A stretch of 7,852 nt of DNA from Bdellovibrio sp. ZAP7. Its GTDB lineage: Bacteria > Bacteroidota > Bacteroidia > Flavobacteriales > Flavobacteriaceae. Under the pieces are notes generated by a model. The model made no database searches, was not told where the DNA came from, and saw nothing but the letters and a program-made list of their open reading frames with translations. The translations under genes and the position numbers were made by a program. This document shows positions 6,411-7,852 of the stretch, one piece after another (position 1 is the first letter of the stretch; every line of letters starts with the position of its first letter). Location of the stretch: contig CALPKO020000049.1 in the NCBI GenBank assembly GCA_943324165.2, positions 1 through 7,852 on the forward strand. The letters are read 5' to 3'.

Positions 6411-7852
6411 ATGAAAAAAATTATCTTTCTAATTATCCTTTTTAATGCTATTGTAGGATTCTCTCAATTCAACAAAAATTCACCATGGATAAAAACAGAT
6501 AGCTTAGCCCTTTCTGGAAAAGCTAATATAAATCAAATAGTTAACAGTTTTGAGAATTATTGGAAAAACAAAGACTATCAGAAAAAAGGAAGTGGATACA
6601 AACCTTTCATGCGATGGGAATACCATTGGAGAAACAAAACCGATGAACAAGGATTTTTGATTACTCCTGCGCAAATGTGGGCTGCTTTCAATGAAAAAAA
6701 TACAAGAAAATCAAGTCGAAGCACTTTTAATACTCCGGCAAGCAATTGGCAACCAATCGGTCCTTTTGCGAATGCAAATGCTAATTCTACAAGAGCAAGA
6801 GGTCGAGTAAATACCGTTTTGGTAGATCCTGTAAATCCAAATACGATTTATATGGGAACGCCCGCGGGTGGCATTTGGAAATCGCTTGATGCAGGAACAA
6901 ACTGGATTCCATTATCCGATTATTTGCCGCAAATTGGCGTATCGGGAATCGCAGTCGACCCAAACAACACAAATATTATTTATATTTCAACTGGTGATTG
7001 CAATGCAAATGATTCCTATTCGATCGGAGTTATGAAATCTACAGACGGAGGAAGTACATGGAACACAACCGGATTGTCATTTACTACAACAGATAAATCT
7101 TCAGGAGATATTATCATCAATCCAAATGATTCCAATATGTTATGGGTCGCAACCTCAGATGGTGTTTATAAAACTTCTAATGCTGGGGCAACATGGACAT
7201 TATCTCAAACAGGAGATTTTTCTCAGGGAAGAATAAGATTAAAGATTGGTGATCCAAACACGGTTTATGCCGTTTCAAACAATCGTTTTTATCGCTCTAC
7301 AAATGCCGGAACAACTTTTTCAATTGTATCGCCAGGGCTACCGTTTAATTCCAATAGATTGCTTTTGGATGTAACTGCAGCAAATCCTAATACTCTGTAT
7401 ATTTTAAGTACAAATGGTTCTAATGGTATGCAAGGCATTTACAAATCAGTAAATGGTGGAACAAATTGGACAAAAACATCTGGGACAAATGACTACTTTG
7501 GCGGCTCAACCCAATCTTGGTACGATTTAGCATTTGCTGTTTCTCAAACCAATGAATCAGAACTTTATATAGGATGTTTGGATATTTGGAAATCTACAAA
7601 TGGTGGAACTACTGCAACACAAATCAATAATTGGAATATTTATAATCCAGTTTTCACCCATGCAGATATTCACTATTTAAGATTTTATGGAAACAAATTG
7701 TATTGCGGAAGCGATGGTGGCGTTTACGTATCTGATAATAATGGCGCATCATTTACTGACAAAACTGGTGCAGCTCAAATTAGTCAAGCTTACAAAATCG
7801 CCGTATCTAAACAAACCTCTTCAAAAGTAGCAATAGGACTTCAAGACAATGG
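6411..7852 (+). CDS. Second secreted Asp-box propeller protein, partial (C-terminus beyond right edge)
   Basis: This frame is open for 480 codons and 2 bases from the ATG at 6411 to the window edge. It is a tandem paralogue of the upstream gene. A signal peptide covers residues 1-18 (probable cut after GFS, before Gln19). The N-terminal module has YWKNKDYQKKGSGYK from residue 50 and RWEYHW at 68-73. The propeller region begins at NWQPIGP and carries Asp-boxes such as STDGGSTW, TSNAGATW, STNAGTTF, SVNGGTNW and STNGGTTA, ending at GLQDNG from residue 476. Landmarks fall at the same residue numbers as in the first copy, so insertions and deletions cancel out; identity is about two thirds by eye. 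A T9SS sorting domain is expected beyond the edge but not seen. The 94-base spacer and same orientation allow co-transcription, though a candidate promoter lies just upstream. Ligand or substrate is unknown. Confidence 0.92.
   Translation, partial: MKKIIFLIILFNAIVGFSQFNKNSPWIKTDSLALSGKANINQIVNSFENYWKNKDYQKKGSGYKPFMRWEYHWRNKTDEQGFLITPAQMWAAFNEKNTRKSSRSTFNTPASNWQPIGPFANANANSTRARGRVNTVLVDPVNPNTIYMGTPAGGIWKSLDAGTNWIPLSDYLPQIGVSGIAVDPNNTNIIYISTGDCNANDSYSIGVMKSTDGGSTWNTTGLSFTTTDKSSGDIIINPNDSNMLWVATSDGVYKTSNAGATWTLSQTGDFSQGRIRLKIGDPNTVYAVSNNRFYRSTNAGTTFSIVSPGLPFNSNRLLLDVTAANPNTLYILSTNGSNGMQGIYKSVNGGTNWTKTSGTNDYFGGSTQSWYDLAFAVSQTNESELYIGCLDIWKSTNGGTTATQINNWNIYNPVFTHADIHYLRFYGNKLYCGSDGGVYVSDNNGASFTDKTGAAQISQAYKIAVSKQTSSKVAIGLQDN

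Noticed and set aside
6787..6972. 61-codon minus-strand open frame
   Set aside because: It is antisense to the second propeller gene in a region strongly conserved with the first copy, so the plus strand is the coding one.

Overview
The window looks like chromosomal DNA of a Flavobacterium-like member of the Bacteroidota. It is AT-rich, it encodes secreted proteins with a type IX secretion (T9SS) C-terminal sorting domain, and several gene starts are preceded by the Bacteroidota -7 promoter motif TAnnTTTG rather than an E. coli-type -10 box. The genus is an inference from style and protein families, not from a marker gene.

Left part (1-2819, all on the minus strand): a metal-handling group read in the order SCO-family copper chaperone, feoA, feoB. 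FeoA and FeoB form the ferrous iron uptake system. feoB starts 6 bases after the feoA stop and runs off the left edge, so about its last hundred residues are missing. The SCO protein is a membrane-anchored, thioredoxin-fold copper chaperone of the type used to build the CuA site of cytochrome oxidase. It is separated from feoA by about 100 bases, which contain a candidate feoA promoter.

Middle (2820-2932): a short divergent intergenic region with candidate promoters pointing both ways.

Right part (2933-7852, plus strand): two tandem, paralogous genes for large secreted proteins. The first is complete (1127 residues): signal peptide, an N-terminal module with a conserved RWEYHW motif, a long Asp-box (BNR/sortilin-like) beta-propeller region, a CARDB-like beta domain, a MAM/jelly-roll-like domain, and a T9SS type A sorting domain. 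The second is cut by the right edge after 480 codons. It is co-linear with the first, with matching residue numbers at landmarks 50, 68 and 476, and roughly two thirds identical by eye. Its spacer carries a candidate promoter of its own.

No RNA genes, CRISPR arrays, insertion sequences or phage genes were seen, and no gene-free stretch exceeds 300 bases. The most interesting part is the tandem secreted-propeller pair, whose ligand or substrate cannot be read from the sequence. I found no convincing evidence of a wholly new system.
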